Shown here: in pieces, positions 62,556 to 64,000 of the stretch
How the letters are laid out: every line of letters starts with the position of its first letter
Position numbering within the stretch: the stretch's first letter is position 1
Source of the DNA: Locusta migratoria
Taxonomy: Eukaryota > Arthropoda > Insecta > Orthoptera > Acrididae
Assembly (NCBI GenBank): GCA_026315105.1
Contig: CM048750.1
Coordinates: 263,305,151-263,369,150, forward strand
Direction: 5' to 3'
Length of the DNA: 64,000 bases
Notes under the pieces: generated by a model
The model's database searches: none
What the model was told of the DNA's origin: nothing
Seen by the model: the letters and a program-made list of their open reading frames with translations, nothing else
Made by a program: the position numbers and the translations under genes

Positions 62556-62607
62556 CACACACACACAAACACACACACACAGACACACACACACACACAC
62601 ACACACC
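62553..62607. repeat. Imperfect (CA)n microsatellite
   Basis: About 52 bp of CA with two interruptions, directly at the broken end of an S1 body. Confidence 0.92.
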
Positions 62608-62854
62608 TCTTTCACTGGCTACCCTATGCTTCGATCTCCATTTCAATTGGCGGTTCGCATGTAGGTCTTGTGGATTTGCACCAAACTCTTCCATTTCCAC
62701 CTGAAATTATCCTTAACAGTATAGTACTTTTACTTCAATTCCATTGTGCAGCATATAAACATTAAAACTGATATCAGAAACTATCTCCCAGTTTACGAGA
62801 GAACAATTAGAGAAGTACCAACAATAACTCAATTCCTTGAGAAACATTGTCTCG

Positions 62855-62984
62855 TTATACCAAAGGTATTAAATATAAGGAGAGGCATCGAATTAAAATT
62901 TATGCTGTGACCGGAATTCGAAACCGGCCACAGCACACATTTGAATTCTATGCCTCTCCTTATATTTAATACCTTTGGTATAAC
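62855..62984. repeat. 130-bp palindrome with tRNA-like centre
   Basis: Arms TTATACCAAAGGTATTAAAT ... CTGTGACCGG and complement pair over about 60 bp with few mismatches around AATTCGAAA. The centre resembles a B box (GGAATTCGAAACC). The arm end CTCTCCTTATATTTAATAC is also the 3' end of the S4 element at 63185. Confidence 0.85.
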
Positions 62985-63184
62985 AAGAGCATGTTTGTCT
63001 CTAGGAACTGAATTACTGGTGATATTTACACACCTCTTCCTGAGGAGCAATAAGGGTTTGTTCCCATTCACGTTCTTTGCTGGAGTGCTGTTCCAATATA
63101 GGAGAGCGTTGGTAATTTAACATGTATTTCACAGCGAACATTAAAACAGAATTAAAGACAGTCGGTGTAGTTTATTGCTCGCGA

Positions 63185-63296
63185 CGCTGTGTTAGATCAG
63201 CGGTCTAAAGCACCTACCTAGTTAGCAGGAGATCCAGGGTTCGAATCCCGGCAACATCACAAATTTTAATTCAGTGTCTCTCCTTATATTTAATAC
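63185..63296 (+). mobile_element. tRNA-derived element S4
   Basis: GTTAGATCAGCGGTCTAAAG (A-box-like), CCTACCTAGTTAGCAGG (anticodon-arm-like) and GGTTCGAATCCCGG (B box) are followed by CACAAATTTTAATTC and CTCTCCTTATATTTAATAC. The head is fairly tRNA-like, but the acceptor ends do not pair, and the shared 3' sequence with the neighbouring palindrome marks it as a repeat. Confidence 0.65.
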
Positions 63297-64000
63297 AATT
63301 ATAGAAGTATTTATACGTAACTGTGCACTTCACAGATTCCATGTCGGCGTGGTATTTGGCTGTTAGTCGCATGCGCACATAAGATGCTGCATGCAAGGCT
63401 GTCAGATCACTGTACTGTCGCAATGCCACCAACGTAACTGGTGGCACTTTATGCTTAAAAATATCTTCGATATTTTTGAATTGAGCTATACTGAGAAAAA
63501 CATAAAAGATTCCGCCATCAGTATTTAGCGATAGTAGCGGTTAGGATAAAGACAACACCAGAAAGCATCATTGCAAAAGAAAGTGGCGAAATCCGTTCTT
63601 TACTTGCCGAAAGAAATCAGGTTGTGTTGTAGTCATATAACTGTCGTCCAACCTATAGGAATAACTAATTTCTTTTTTACTGTAAACTGATGCTTGGTTG
63701 CGTAAGCTTCCCATGCTAAATTTTCATGACCGTGTTTAATTCCGAAAAATTATTGGACTTCGTTTAACGAAAAGAAAAAATACTGCAGCCTTTGAAATAA
63801 AAAGTCAACACAAAATGCGCGTTAAGTGAATCCCCATCTGGAACGTACTTCCGCAATCGCGAAACGATTTACAGCAATGGCCAAACATCATTTTACGATT
63901 TATGCAGGAAACAAAGATTATAAAATTAATGAAAAATGGAGAAAGAAATTTTGAATTAAATATTCGTTGCAAATGAACTGAGGTTTTTATTGCTATTAAT
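63297..64000. other. No recognisable gene
   Basis: No open frame, repeat or RNA gene was recognised up to the window edge. Confidence 0.45.

Noticed and set aside
1..64000. tRNA genes at the many GGTTCGAATCC boxes
   Set aside because: Each lies in a SINE or foldback with a conserved non-tRNA body, often with a target-site duplication, and acceptor ends do not pair.

Overview
The window is animal DNA built almost entirely from transposable elements. I see no convincing host protein-coding gene and no functional tRNA or rRNA gene. The tRNA-derived SINEs, the (CAA)n-tailed LINEs, Penelope-like elements, a CR1-type LINE with an esterase ORF1, a Tc1 element whose ends read CACTACTGGCCATT, and long foldback elements suggest an insect with a large genome. 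From memory of its repeats I favour an orthopteran (Schistocerca-type grasshopper), with moderate confidence. Labels below are mine: S1/S1b, S2, S3, S4 = tRNA-derived SINE families; LINE-A = endonuclease/RT LINE with a (CAA)n tail; LINE-B = CR1-type LINE with an (ATGTAG)n tail; CR1-C = a relative of LINE-B; LINE-D, -E, -F = other non-LTR elements; PLE = Penelope-like element.

0-16 kb: old LINE fragments, SINEs and a tRNA-like foldback precede a nearly intact 6.0 kb Ty3/Gypsy retrotransposon (6126-12145). It has 471-bp LTRs that differ at three positions by eye, a 5-bp target duplication, a primer-binding site, a polypurine tract and one gag-pol reading frame broken by two small indels. Beside it are a decayed P-element/THAP9-type transposase, a 295-bp MITE and a CR1-C fragment.

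16-30 kb: a PLE fragment abuts a LINE-A copy that was split by an almost full-length LINE-B (18178-22093). Then follow a Helitron-like, homopurine-rich segment duplicated around a second LINE-B fragment, a CpG-rich island without recognisable features, a 0.67 kb tRNA-like palindrome and two more LINE fragments.

30-44.5 kb: a PLE (33115-37535) was invaded by LINE-A and by a Helitron that sits exactly between A and T. Next come a LINE ORF1 (LINE-F), two more PLE/mariner scraps and a Tc1 + LINE-B pair rearranged by an inversion of about 1.9 kb.

44.5-51 kb: a LINE-E copy contains a young 348-bp tandem array that appears to have grown from nested SINEs, followed by a tandem second LINE-E copy and a minus-strand LINE-A.

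51-64 kb: a ZMYM/TTF-type hAT transposase is split by a pogo-like transposon which itself carries LINE scraps. A 2.1 kb foldback (628-bp arms) encloses a decayed THAP domain, and small tRNA-like palindromes and SINEs fill the rest.

The elements do not form a pathway. Their value is as a stratigraphic record: target-site duplications and interrupted reading frames give the insertion order at several loci.
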